NCBI GenBank assembly: GCA_017624895.1
Contig: JAGAMB010000005.1
Coordinates: forward strand, 33,944-97,943
Source: Ruminococcus sp.
Lineage (GTDB): Bacteria; Bacillota; Clostridia; Oscillospirales; Ruminococcaceae
Length of the DNA stretch: 64,000 bases
Direction of reading: 5' to 3'
Under the pieces are notes generated by a model. That model was not told the DNA's origin. It saw only the letters and a list, made by a program, of their open reading frames with translations, and made no database searches. Positions 1-9,532 of this stretch are shown piece after piece. Position 1 is the first letter of the stretch, and every line of letters begins with the position of its first letter. Both the position numbers and the translations under genes were made by a program.

Positions 1-2090
1 AGCTCTCCACGCTGAACGGAAAGCTGGTTTATCTCGTTATCCAGCTTTTCAATTTCATTCTTACGGGTGAAAATTCCGGCAGATTTCTGCGCCGAACCGC
101 CTGTAAATGAACCGCCTGCATTGATAACCTGACCGTCAAGGGTTACGATACGGAATTTATAGCCGTATTTTTTTGCAATAATCGCCGCAGAATCAATATC
201 CTCCGCAATGGCAATACGTCCGAGGAGAGAGGAAATAATTCCGCTGAATTTGCTGTCATAGCTTACAATTTTATCAGCCATAGCAACAAATCCGCCGCAA
301 TCCTCCAGTCCTTTTTCCCTTAATTCATAGCCCTTTACCGAGGTTATGGGTAGGAAAGTCGCACGTCCGCCGTGATTTTCTTTAAGAAACCTGATACCGC
401 GTTTTGCCGCATCTTCGTTTTCCACTATAATATTCTGCATAGCGCCGCCTAAAGCAGTTTCAACTGCAAGGGCGTACTGTCCGTCAACGCTGATATTCTG
501 GGCAACTGTACCGTAAACTCCGCCTAATCTGCCCTGTTTTGCAGCTTTAAGTACCTGCTTTACACTGCCTGCAAAGCCTTCCATACTGTTTTCAAGGTCG
601 ATAAGGATCTTCTTCCTCTGCTCACGGCTTTTCAGGTCATAAAGGGATTTCTCCAGCTCCGATTTGGCATTTTCAAAGCCTTCTCTGCGTGAACTATAAA
701 GTCTTTCAATACCATTAAGCTTATTTGCAAGCTCTGATTTTTTATGAGCAATTTTCTGTAATTCCGCCTTATTATCGGAAATTTTTTTATTATAACCCTC
801 AACTGCGTTTTCCGTATCTCCTACACTTTCAAGCAGCTCATTAAGGCGCTTTTCCTCATCGTATGCCTGCTGTTTTGCTGTTTCAGCGGCAAAATTCAGC
901 TCCGTCTGCCTGATGTGGAGATTATTTATCTCGCTGTTGATTTTTTCAACTGAAACGCCGATTTCGGAATTTTTCCCCTCAGCAGCTTCAGTATCAGCCA
1001 TAATCCTGCTGATTTCATCTGAAAGTGCAGCTTTTTCCGCCTCAAGTGCGGCAATATTCTTCTCAGTTTCTTTTTGGCGGAGATTAAGGTCACGCTTTGT
1101 TTCCTCCGACTCCTCCATAGCTCTTTTCGCCCTTTTTATAGCTTCTCTGCAATGGCTTATATCGTTCTCAAATACCGCAATATCAGACTTTTTCTGTGAA
1201 GCTGACTGCTCCTCCTCAATCATTTTACGCCGCAGCTCATCAGATTTCATCGTACATTCCTGCATACGGCGATAGCTGTTCTGAAACTTTTCTTCTTCGC
1301 GGGCGATGTCATTTTCTGTATTCTCATACTCAGCACGACTGTAGAGAATGCTCTCGTCAAGCTTATCAAGCTTAGCTTTAAGCTCATCCAGACGAGTTAC
1401 CCACACCGACAGTTCCAGACGCTTTCTTTCCTCTGCAAGCTTAATGAATTTCTGTGCCTTTTCCGACTGTATTCTCAGCGGCTCAACACGACCTTCAAGC
1501 TCTGAAAGTATATCAGAAAGACGGAGGAGATTTTCCTGTGCGGCTGTAAGCTTACGCTCCGCTTCAAGCTTTTTGTAGCGGAATTTAGAAATACCTGCCG
1601 CTTCCTCAAATATATCACGGCGCTCGCTGCTCTTTGCTCCCACAATTTCTGCAATACGTCCCTGACCGATTATTGAATAACCGTCACGGCCCAGTCCCGT
1701 ATCCATAAAAAGCTCGTTTATATCTTTAAGTCGGCACGCCCTGCCGTTTATCATATATTCGCTTTCACCGCTGCGGTAGAGCTTTCGTGTAACAGCCACC
1801 TCGTCCCCCATATCCGCAAGAACATTGTCGGAATTGTCTATATTAAGGGTAACAGCGGCAAAGCCCATAGGCTTTCTTGCAACAGTACCGGAAAAAATAA
1901 CGTCCTCCATTTTGTTTCCTCGGAGAGTTTTTGTAGACTGCTCACCGAGAACCCAGCGTACAGAGTCGCCGATATTACTTTTTCCGCTGCCGTTGGGACC
2001 TACAACCGCAGTAAGACCTTTGTCAAAGGTAAGGCTGATTTTATCGGGAAAAGACTTGAAGCCCTGTATTTCCAAAGATTTAAGATACAC
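1..2090 (-). CDS. smc: Chromosome segregation protein SMC (N-terminal part, runs off the left edge)
   Basis: Condensin ATPase that organises and segregates the chromosome. About 696 residues are visible. The Walker A motif GPNGSGKS is at residues 31-38, followed by a coiled coil (about 170-500) and the glycine-rich hinge domain (about 510-660). The return coil and the C-terminal ATPase lobe lie beyond base 1. I place the start at a GTG at 2090, giving MYLKSLEIQGFKSF, the usual SMC opening; a GAGGTGA ribosome site lies just upstream inside the end of the preceding radical SAM gene, whose stop is 4 nt away. It is the last visible gene of the rnc-radical SAM-smc group and is probably translationally coupled. 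Confidence 0.95.
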   Translation of the reverse strand, partial: MYLKSLEIQGFKSFPDKISLTFDKGLTAVVGPNGSGKSNIGDSVRWVLGEQSTKTLRGNKMEDVIFSGTVARKPMGFAAVTLNIDNSDNVLADMGDEVAVTRKLYRSGESEYMINGRACRLKDINELFMDTGLGRDGYSIIGQGRIAEIVGAKSSERRDIFEEAAGISKFRYKKLEAERKLTAAQENLLRLSDILSELEGRVEPLRIQSEKAQKFIKLAEERKRLELSVWVTRLDELKAKLDKLDESILYSRAEYENTENDIAREEEKFQNSYRRMQECTMKSDELRRKMIEEEQSASQKKSDIAVFENDISHCREAIKRAKRAMEESEETKRDLNLRQKETEKNIAALEAEKAALSDEISRIMADTEAAEGKNSEIGVSVEKINSEINNLHIRQTELNFAAETAKQQAYDEEKRLNELLESVGDTENAVEGYNKKISDNKAELQKIAHKKSELANKLNGIERLYSSRREGFENAKSELEKSLYDLKSREQRKKILIDLENSMEGFAGSVKQVLKAAKQGRLGGVYGTVAQNISVDGQYALAVETALGGAMQNIIVENEDAAKRGIRFLKENHGGRATFLPITSVKGYELREKGLEDCGGFVAMADKIVSYDSKFSGIISSLLGRIAIAEDIDSAAIIAKKYGYKFRIVTLDGQVINAGGSFTGGSAQKSAGIFTRKNEIEKLDNEINQLSVQRGE

Positions 2091-2094
2091 TTGC

Positions 2095-3084
2095 TCACCT
2101 CAGTTCAACCTGATATTTCGGGATATTTTCATCACCGATAATTTTTATATTCAGTCCAAGCTCCTGAAAATATTTAATGTTACTTTTATTCTGACCTATT
2201 GCCTTGCTTATACATGAGGGGGTTACGGCAAAAACATAATCACAGCTGCTTTCACATCTGATAAGCTCCTTCATTTTCCGCCGATATATATGGCTTTCGC
2301 AAATTTCACGGAATGCAGGGTGATAAAATCCACCAAGCATATCACGTTCCACAAATTCCGAGGCATGAAGTCCGCATTTTATAACATTTATGCCCTTATC
2401 AGCAAAACGAAGCATAGCGTCAGCCACAAATTCTGTTACATCTTCAAAAGAAAATGTGTCGTATTCCCCCGATTGATAAAGCTCGCCAAGTCTTGTACCC
2501 CTTAATATAACAACAGGATATATCCGCACCGTATCGGGACGGATCTCAATTATCCTTTCAAGGGTTTCATACTCGTCAGCCATTTCACTTCTGTAAAGTC
2601 CCACCATCATCTGCAAGCCCAGCTCAAAGCCGTACTCACGGATAAGCTTAGCCGCTTTTTCCACATCCTCAGCACTATGCCCTCTGTCATTTGCTTTAAG
2701 CACCTTATTGCTCATTGACTGTGCTCCCAGTTCAATTGACGTAACACCGTACTTTTTGAGAATTGTCAGCACTTCCCTGTCAATGCAGTCGGGACGTGTG
2801 GAAAGGCGGATACCCTTGAATTTTCCCTCTCCCACAAAGGAAGCTGCCGCTTCAAGAAGTTCGGTCATATATGCCCGTGGAATTGCGGTAAAACTGCCGC
2901 CGAAAAAGGCAATTTCCGTATTTTCAGGGGATTTCACCTCTGCCAGAGCCTTTTCGCATATCTCCCTTACGTCCTCACCGTGGGGAATTTTCTCCGCACC
3001 GCTTATAGTTCGCTGGTCACAGAAACTGCACCTGTGAGGGCAGCCGATGTGGGGAATAAAAATTGATATATTCGCGTGCTTCAT
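2095..3084 (-). CDS. Radical SAM protein, Elp3-like family, next to rnc and smc
   Basis: A 329-residue radical SAM enzyme. The Cys motif CPHRCSFC (C15, C19, C22) near the N-terminus binds the 4Fe-4S cluster that cleaves S-adenosylmethionine, and FFGGSFTAI resembles the glycine motif of the family. It resembles the radical SAM half of Elp3-type proteins but is too short for the acetyltransferase half. A gene of this type commonly sits between rnc and smc in Clostridia; its substrate is not established here, a tRNA or other RNA being a guess. The start overlaps the rnc stop by four bases (ATGA), so the two are probably coupled. Confidence 0.85.
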   Translation of the reverse strand: MKHANISIFIPHIGCPHRCSFCDQRTISGAEKIPHGEDVREICEKALAEVKSPENTEIAFFGGSFTAIPRAYMTELLEAAASFVGEGKFKGIRLSTRPDCIDREVLTILKKYGVTSIELGAQSMSNKVLKANDRGHSAEDVEKAAKLIREYGFELGLQMMVGLYRSEMADEYETLERIIEIRPDTVRIYPVVILRGTRLGELYQSGEYDTFSFEDVTEFVADAMLRFADKGINVIKCGLHASEFVERDMLGGFYHPAFREICESHIYRRKMKELIRCESSCDYVFAVTPSCISKAIGQNKSNIKYFQELGLNIKIIGDENIPKYQVELR

Positions 3085-3785
3085 ATGCCTGTATTATAAC
3101 CCATAAGCTCTAAGGCTTCCTTTGCGGCAAGCTGCTCCGCATCTTTTTTGCTTCTGCCCTTACCCTTGCCGATTACCTGAGAATTGAGCATAACCTCAAC
3201 CACAAAACGCTTATTGTGGTCGGGGCCTTCCTCACCGATAAGGACATATTCCACTCTTTCCTCCGGATTTTTCTGGACAATTTCCTGTAAAACCGTCTTG
3301 AAGTCGCCGAATGCCATTTTTGTACCATTTACAGGATTTTCGGGGATAAAGCGGAGAATATGCTTTCTTGCCGCCTCTATACCGCCATCAAGATAAATTG
3401 CGGCGATAACAGCTTCGAATGCGTCCGCAAGAATAGAGGGACGCTCTCTGCCGCCTGTATTTTCCTCACCCTTACCGAGAAGAATGTACTTGCCCAGATT
3501 TATCTGCTTTGCAAATACGTGAAGGCTTTTTTCGCATACAAGTGACGCGCGCAGCTTTGTAAGATCGCCCTCCGCTACAGAATCAAGCTGCTTGTACAGA
3601 TAATCCGATACGACTACAGAAAGAACGCTGTCACCGAGAAATTCAAGGCGCTCGTTGCTGCCCTTTGGATTTTTGTTTTCATTGGCATAGGAGGAATGAG
3701 AAAGTGCATTTATCAGCAGCTTTTTGTTCCTGAACTCATAGCGTATTTCCTTTTCAAATCCTAAAATATTTTCAATATCATTCAT
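3081..3785 (-). CDS. rnc: Ribonuclease III
   Basis: Double-strand-specific endoribonuclease for rRNA and mRNA processing. The family signature NERLEFLGDSVL is at residues 44-55 with the acidic catalytic residues, and a double-stranded RNA binding domain occupies about 160-230. I start at the ATG at 3785 (MNDIENILGF, 234 residues); a longer reading from 3827 adds 14 residues inside plsX without family support. An AGAAGGA ribosome site lies 7-9 nt upstream. The start overlaps the end of plsX by 8 nt. The acyl carrier protein gene that often sits between plsX and rnc is missing here. Confidence 0.95.
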   Translation of the reverse strand: MNDIENILGFEKEIRYEFRNKKLLINALSHSSYANENKNPKGSNERLEFLGDSVLSVVVSDYLYKQLDSVAEGDLTKLRASLVCEKSLHVFAKQINLGKYILLGKGEENTGGRERPSILADAFEAVIAAIYLDGGIEAARKHILRFIPENPVNGTKMAFGDFKTVLQEIVQKNPEERVEYVLIGEEGPDHNKRFVVEVMLNSQVIGKGKGRSKKDAEQLAAKEALELMGYNTGI

Positions 3786-4788
3786 CTTTATTGTCCTTCT
3801 TAGAATTAACGCTGACGTATTTTTCAATGGATTGGATCACCTTTCCGTCAACACATTGCTTTGCCTGTCTTACAGCATTGAAAAATGCCGTTGAATCGGA
3901 GCTTCCGTGAGCCTTTATAACAGGTTTTTTTACGCCCATAAGTGCGGAACCGCCTGTTTCACGATAATCCATCTGCTTTTTGAAGCTTTTGATCTTCCCC
4001 AGAGAAAACAATGCGCCAAGAACGCCTGCTCCTGAGAATATCCACTTCATCTTTTTTGCAAAGAATGAACCCATTCCTTCGTAGAGTTTAAGCACGATAT
4101 TTCCTGTAAAGCCATCAGTTACAACTACATCACATTCGCCCTTAGGAAGATCTCTTGCTTCTATATTCCCCACAAAATTAAGTCCTGATTCCTTTAAAAG
4201 CTTATATGCTTCAATTTCAAGCTCTCTGCCCTTTGTATCCTCTGCACCAATGTTGAGAAGTCCCACTTTAGGCTCTTTAACGCTCATAACATTTTCCATA
4301 TAGGCGCTTCCCATAACCGCAAACTGCACCAGCATTTCGGGGCGGCACTCTGTATTAGCACCTGCGTCAAGGAGAATAAAGCTGCCCTTATCAGCAGGAA
4401 GTATAGGAGAGGGAGCAACACGCTTTATGCCCTTGATACGCTTTACAATAAAGGTAGCGCCCATTACAAGCGCACCCGTACTGCCGGCTGAAACAAAAGC
4501 GTCGCCCTTATCCTCGGCAAGAAGCTGCATACCAAGCGCCATAGAAGTATTTTTGCCCGATTTTATAATCTGATTTGGTTCTTCGTGTATATCAAAAACC
4601 TCGTCTGTATGAATGATTTCCATACCATCAAGGCTTATACCGTTATCAGCGGCGCATTTCTTTATTTTATCCTGACTGCCTGTAAGAATTATCTGAACGC
4701 CAAGCTCCTTTACAGCCTGTTCACAGCCCTTTATTACCGCAAGAGGTGCGTTGTCGCCTCCGAAAGCATCAACTATTATCTTTGCCAA
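3778..4788 (-). CDS. plsX: Phosphate acyltransferase PlsX
   Basis: Converts acyl-ACP to acyl-phosphate for phospholipid synthesis, acting at the inner face of the membrane. The N-terminal motif KIIVDAFGGDNAP and the internal SAGSTGALV and LLDAGAN segments are typical; length about 336 residues. No ATG start is available. A TTG at 4788 sits 10 nt after an AGGAG site, while another TTG at 4797 is too close to it, so 4788 is preferred. The gene overlaps the end of trmFO by about 20 nt and the start of rnc by 8 nt. Confidence 0.93.
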   Translation of the reverse strand: MAKIIVDAFGGDNAPLAVIKGCEQAVKELGVQIILTGSQDKIKKCAADNGISLDGMEIIHTDEVFDIHEEPNQIIKSGKNTSMALGMQLLAEDKGDAFVSAGSTGALVMGATFIVKRIKGIKRVAPSPILPADKGSFILLDAGANTECRPEMLVQFAVMGSAYMENVMSVKEPKVGLLNIGAEDTKGRELEIEAYKLLKESGLNFVGNIEARDLPKGECDVVVTDGFTGNIVLKLYEGMGSFFAKKMKWIFSGAGVLGALFSLGKIKSFKKQMDYRETGGSALMGVKKPVIKAHGSSDSTAFFNAVRQAKQCVDGKVIQSIEKYVSVNSKKDNKDE

Positions 4789-6094
4789 TTCTATCAAGCT
4801 CCTCTCTCAAAGCCGCAACTGCCCTGTTGGCATATACGCCGTATTTTTCCTTTTTGTCACGTATTCTTTCACCGATATCAGGAAGTATACCCATATTTGC
4901 ACCCATAGGCTGGAATTTTCCGCTGTTGAAGCTGTCGCTGATATATGAGGTAAGCGCTCCCAGCATCGTTTCACGGGGCAGATTTATAGGTTCAAATCCG
5001 AGAATTTTTCTTGCGGCGGCTGTACCTGCAATAAGTCCGCTTGCCGCAGATTCCATATATCCCTCAACACCTGTTATCTGTCCTGCAAAGTATATATCAC
5101 CATTGCTTCTCATTGAAAAATCACTGTTGAGAAGCTCCGGACTGTTTATGAAGGTATTTCTGTGCATAACACCATACCGCATAAACTCAGCGTTTTCAAG
5201 GCCGGGAATCATTGAGAAAACACGCTTCTGCTCACCGAATTTCAGATTTGTCTGAAATCCCACAAGATTGAAAAGGGTAGCCTCTTTGTTTTCACGTCGA
5301 AGCTGTACCACCGCATATGGACGCTTTCCCGTGCGGACATCGGTAATTCCCACAGGCTTCATAGGCCCGAAACGCATTGTATCCTCGCCTCTTGAAGCAA
5401 GCACCTCGATAGGCATACAGCCCTCGTACACGCTGAAAGGATGAGTTTCAAAATCCTTTAACTGTACGCGCTCCGCAGAAACAAGTTCACGATAAAAGGC
5501 TGTATATTCCTCTTTATTCATAGGACAGTTGATATAATCAGCGTCCCCTCTGTCATAGCGTGAGGCGAAAAATACCTTTTCCTTATCAAGACTTTCATAT
5601 GTCACAATAGGAGCTGCCGCATCGTAAAAGCTCAATCCCTCGCCGCAAAGCTCCTTTATGATATCCGCCATTGCACCGTTGGTAAGCGGCCCTGTGGCAA
5701 TTATATTTATACCATCGGGAAGCTCTGTAACCTCTCCCTCGATTACCTCAATAAGCGGATCGCTGCATATTTTTTCAGTAACTGCATCGGAAAATTTCTC
5801 CCTGTCAACAGCTAATGCTCCACCTGCCTCAACGGAATTTGCTTTTGCACATGGAACTGTAAGAGAACCCAGCATTTCCATTTCCGTTTTAAGCAAACCT
5901 GCCGCCGATTCAAGCCTTGCGGCTTTAAGGGAGTTGGAGCATACAAGCTCTGCAAATCCCTTGTACTTATGAGCCGGACTATATTTCTGCGGCTTCATCT
6001 CGAAAAGCCGTACATTTATACCATACCGCGCCAGCGCCCATGCAGCCTCGCAGCCTGCAAGTCCTGCGCCTATAACATTAACCGTTACGCTCAT
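4769..6094 (-). CDS. trmFO: Methylenetetrahydrofolate-tRNA-(uracil-5-)-methyltransferase TrmFO
   Basis: Folate- and FAD-dependent enzyme that makes m5U54 in the T loop of tRNAs. The FAD-binding motif VIGAGLAGCEAA is at residues 8-19, followed by the family segments AELVCSNSLKA and TGPLTNGAM, and a C-terminal GQITGVEGYMESAASG stretch. Length 441 residues is normal for the family (often called Gid). The start overlaps the topA stop by four bases (ATGA). Trm FO next to topA is a common arrangement in Firmicutes. Confidence 0.96.
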   Translation of the reverse strand: MSVTVNVIGAGLAGCEAAWALARYGINVRLFEMKPQKYSPAHKYKGFAELVCSNSLKAARLESAAGLLKTEMEMLGSLTVPCAKANSVEAGGALAVDREKFSDAVTEKICSDPLIEVIEGEVTELPDGINIIATGPLTNGAMADIIKELCGEGLSFYDAAAPIVTYESLDKEKVFFASRYDRGDADYINCPMNKEEYTAFYRELVSAERVQLKDFETHPFSVYEGCMPIEVLASRGEDTMRFGPMKPVGITDVRTGKRPYAVVQLRRENKEATLFNLVGFQTNLKFGEQKRVFSMIPGLENAEFMRYGVMHRNTFINSPELLNSDFSMRSNGDIYFAGQITGVEGYMESAASGLIAGTAAARKILGFEPINLPRETMLGALTSYISDSFNSGKFQPMGANMGILPDIGERIRDKKEKYGVYANRAVAALREELDRIGKDNS

Positions 6095-8172
6095 TTTTTC
6101 AGCTCTCTTTCATAGGTACAGCCGACATTTTCACATATAAGCTTACCCGATTTTCCGCCCTTGTTGAAAAGGGATTTTCCACATTCCGGGCATTTTTCCG
6201 CAGTAGGCACGTTCCATGTCATAAAATCACAATCCGGATAACCCTCACAGCCGTAGAAGCTTCTGCCCTTTTTGGATTTTTTCAGCAGCATCTTTTTGCC
6301 GCAGCGCGGACAGCAGCCATCAGACTCTGTAACAAGCTGCTTTGCATTCTTACATTCAGGAAATCCGGGACAGGCAAGGAACTTTCCGTATCTGCCGTAC
6401 TTTATAACCATATTTTTACCGCAATTTTCGCAGATAATATCCGTTTCCTCGTCGGGAACCTTTATTCGCTTGCCTTCCATAGCTGTTTCAGCCTTTTCAA
6501 GATCAGCGGCAAAATCGCTGTAAAATTCACGGAGAGTTGATACCCAATCCTTTTCGCCCTTTTCAACCTCGTCAAGGTTGCTTTCCATATCAGCGGTGAA
6601 TTTAGCGTCAACGATGCCCTTGAAATGCTCTTTCATAAGCTCTGTTATAATTTCACCAAGAGTTGTAGGCTTCAGCTGCTTGCCCTCGTGTTCCACATAC
6701 TGTCTTGCAGTAATCGTGGATATTGTCGGTGCATAGGTAGACGGTCTGCCGATGCCGTTTTCTTCAAGAGCCTTGATAAGAGAGGCTTCTGTATACCGCG
6801 GCGGCGGCTGAGTAAAATGCTGATTTCCGCCAATTGATTTCAGCTTCGGCTTATCACCCACAGCAAGAGGCGGAAGCTCCTTTTTAGCAGACTCCTTACC
6901 CTCTGCCGCTTCCTCGTAAAGGACTGTAAATCCGTTGAATTTCACAGAATATCCCGATGCACGGAACAGACATCCGTTTGCAGATATATCAGCAGAAACC
7001 GTATCAAGGAGAGCATTTGCCATCTGACTTGCAATAAATCTTGACCACACAAGCTCATACAGCTTATACTGATCGTTTGAAAGACTTGATTTTACACGCG
7101 CAGGTGTAAGCTCAGGTATTGAGGGACGTATTGCCTCGTGAGCGTCCTGTGCGTTATTTTTTGATTTGTATACTCTCGGCTTATCAGGGAGATACTCCTT
7201 GCCATAAACATTTTCGATATATGCAGCGGCAGCAGCCTTTGCCTCGTCGGAAATGCGCAGGCTGTCCGTTCTCATATATGTGATAAGACCTACAGCGCCG
7301 ATACCTTCGATATCAACACCCTCATAAAGCTCCTGTGCAGCTTTCATTGTACGCTTTGAAGTAAAGCCAAGCTTTTTTGAAGCCTCCTGCTGCATAGTCG
7401 ATGTAATAAAGGGCGGTGCCGGCTGTTTTCTTGTAACACGTTTTTTAACGGCAGTTACCTCATATTCCGCACCCTCCAGACGTTTCAGAAGCTCGTCAGC
7501 CTGCTGCTGATTGAGAATTTCCAGCTTCTCACCATCAATTGTCAGAAGTGAGGCATCAAACACCTTTCTTGAACCCGGAGCTGTAAATTTCGCGTCAATT
7601 GACCAGTATTCCTTTGGAACAAAGGAGCGTATCTCGTTTTCCCTGTCAACAAGCAGACTGACAGCAACAGTCTGAACGCGTCCTGCCGAAAGTCCTCTTT
7701 TGACCTTTTTCCACAAAAACGGACTAAGCTTATAACCCACAAGACGATCAAGGATACGTCTTGCCTGCTGTGCGTTAACAAGGTCAATATCAATTTTATG
7801 AGGATTACTCATACCGCTTGTAACGCCTGATTTTGTAATTTCATTGAAGGCTACACGAATATTGTCCTCAAGGTCAAGCTTGAGCATTTGTGCGATATGC
7901 CATGAAATAGCCTCACCCTCACGGTCAGGGTCAGTTGCGAGAAATATTTTTTCGCTTTTTTTAGCGCGTTTTTTCAGATCTTTTATTACGTCGCCCTTAC
8001 CCTTCATATCAATGTACTGGGGCTTGAAATCATCATCAATATCAACTCCCAGCTTTGACTTCGGAAGATCCCTGATATGTCCCATTGAGGCTATAACTTC
8101 ATAACCCTTTCCAAGATATTTCTGAATTGTTTTTGCCTTTGCAGGCGACTCTACTATAACCAAATTTGCCAT
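6091..8172 (-). CDS. topA: DNA topoisomerase I
   Basis: Type IA topoisomerase that relaxes negative supercoils. The Toprim domain starts at residue 4 and includes ATDPDREGEA; the catalytic tyrosine is Tyr299 in TYMRTDSLR. The C-terminal part carries three four-cysteine zinc ribbons (CENCGK, CCPRCGK and CPECGK, each with a second Cys pair) that bind single-stranded DNA. Length 693 residues is typical. The start ATG at 8172 is preceded by AAGAGG. It follows dprA by 76 nt, a frequent dprA-topA pairing. Confidence 0.97.
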   Translation of the reverse strand: MANLVIVESPAKAKTIQKYLGKGYEVIASMGHIRDLPKSKLGVDIDDDFKPQYIDMKGKGDVIKDLKKRAKKSEKIFLATDPDREGEAISWHIAQMLKLDLEDNIRVAFNEITKSGVTSGMSNPHKIDIDLVNAQQARRILDRLVGYKLSPFLWKKVKRGLSAGRVQTVAVSLLVDRENEIRSFVPKEYWSIDAKFTAPGSRKVFDASLLTIDGEKLEILNQQQADELLKRLEGAEYEVTAVKKRVTRKQPAPPFITSTMQQEASKKLGFTSKRTMKAAQELYEGVDIEGIGAVGLITYMRTDSLRISDEAKAAAAAYIENVYGKEYLPDKPRVYKSKNNAQDAHEAIRPSIPELTPARVKSSLSNDQYKLYELVWSRFIASQMANALLDTVSADISANGCLFRASGYSVKFNGFTVLYEEAAEGKESAKKELPPLAVGDKPKLKSIGGNQHFTQPPPRYTEASLIKALEENGIGRPSTYAPTISTITARQYVEHEGKQLKPTTLGEIITELMKEHFKGIVDAKFTADMESNLDEVEKGEKDWVSTLREFYSDFAADLEKAETAMEGKRIKVPDEETDIICENCGKNMVIKYGRYGKFLACPGFPECKNAKQLVTESDGCCPRCGKKMLLKKSKKGRSFYGCEGYPDCDFMTWNVPTAEKCPECGKSLFNKGGKSGKLICENVGCTYERELKK

Positions 8173-8248
8173 TTATATCAAACCTCTTAAATGTGTCACG
8201 TAAAAAAGTTCTCATGCTATACCACACAGAGTATGTGCGGTGCTGCCC

Positions 8249-9532
8249 TTATAATAATTCATAAATTCTTCCCGCGCAGACCTTGACAATACCTGCAATT
8301 TCAAGCTCTGTCAGCTCTGTCATAAGCTCCGCGGAGTCTACCCCAAGCTCAGAGCATATTATATCTGCGTGAAGTCTGCCCTCTCTGTCGAGAAGCTCTA
8401 AGATTCCCCTCTGTATTCCCTCGTATTCATCGAAAACATTATCCATATCATCGGATATATTTTCAACATCGTCAAATATATCTTCTTCCGCGTCCTCGTC
8501 AGACTCATCTTCTGCGTAGGATGTGCTGTTTTTCTGCTTTTTAGCTGCCAATGAAGCACCTATACTGAACAACGGACGTCTGTCCACCGAACCTGAATAA
8601 ATATGTTCGCCCGTAATATAAGCATATGCATCGGATTTTACCTCCGCATCAGCGGAAGAACCAATTCTAAAAAAATCGGTTATGTCCTCCCATCTGGTAA
8701 CAGGAACTGCACCCTCTTTCATAAGGAGGATATTTCCGCTGTAGGAATGGCTGAAAATATCCGCAGGAGGAAGCACAAAAATTTCGCGTCCCTGTTCAGC
8801 CGCAAGCCTTGCAGTAATAAGGGAGCCTGAGGTTTCCGATGCCTCAAAAACAATTGTCGCCCTGCCGATAGCAGAAAGTATTCTGTTTCTCTTTGGGAAG
8901 CTTCCCCGTGACGGCTTTGATCCCGGAGGATATTCGGATATAAAAACGCCGCCTGATTCAATTATTTTATCTCTGAATTTTACGTTTTCCTTAGGATAAT
9001 CAACATCAACACCGCAGCCAAGAACGCATATAGTGGGATATCCGGCATCAGCAGCCGCAAGATGTGAGGTTATATCAATTCCAAGGGCAAATCCGCTTAC
9101 TATGACATATCCTCTTTTTGCAAGCTCGGAGCATATTCTTCCGCAGACTGAAATACTGTAATTCCCAGCCCGTCTTGTGCCAACGCTTGTTATGGTTTTT
9201 GTCCCTGTAAGGCAGGCAGTATTGCCCTTACAGAAAAGCACAGGAGGAGGATCAGGGATAAAGCGGAGCTGATTCGGATAATCGGAATCTGTATATGAGA
9301 TTATGGAAATACCGCGTTTTTCACATTCCGCAATAAGCTCCTCTGCATTTTTCAGGTTATACGATTTTATATTGTGAATTTCTTTTTCTGTAAGACCGGC
9401 AGCTTCACCCGTTGAAAGAAGTTCGCAGCAGACCTCCTCGACAGTTTCAAAAATGCTCATAAACTGCCATAATCTGAAGGTACCGCCGCCGAACACCATG
9501 CTAAGCCATACCCAATATTTTTTATCCTTCAT
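8249..9532 (-). CDS. dprA: DNA-processing protein DprA
   Basis: Loads RecA on incoming single-stranded DNA during transformation and recombination. The Rossmann-like core includes SVGTRRAGNYS, VSGFALGIDITSH and TICVLGCGVDVDYP; the C-terminus (about 370-427) resembles the winged-helix domain. Between them is a very acidic stretch (about 325-370, rich in D and E) that looks like a lineage-specific linker. The ATG at 9532 overlaps the stop of the upstream methyltransferase as ATGA; reading from 9625 would add 31 residues with no family support. 427 residues. Confidence 0.93.
   Translation of the reverse strand: MKDKKYWVWLSMVFGGGTFRLWQFMSIFETVEEVCCELLSTGEAAGLTEKEIHNIKSYNLKNAEELIAECEKRGISIISYTDSDYPNQLRFIPDPPPVLFCKGNTACLTGTKTITSVGTRRAGNYSISVCGRICSELAKRGYVIVSGFALGIDITSHLAAADAGYPTICVLGCGVDVDYPKENVKFRDKIIESGGVFISEYPPGSKPSRGSFPKRNRILSAIGRATIVFEASETSGSLITARLAAEQGREIFVLPPADIFSHSYSGNILLMKEGAVPVTRWEDITDFFRIGSSADAEVKSDAYAYITGEHIYSGSVDRRPLFSIGASLAAKKQKNSTSYAEDESDEDAEEDIFDDVENISDDMDNVFDEYEGIQRGILELLDREGRLHADIICSELGVDSAELMTELTELEIAGIVKVCAGRIYELL

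Noticed and set aside
4990-5030. tRNA T-arm-like GGTTCAAATCC
   Set aside because: It is inside trmFO coding sequence and no cloverleaf can be built around it. No other tRNA-like motif was found in the window.
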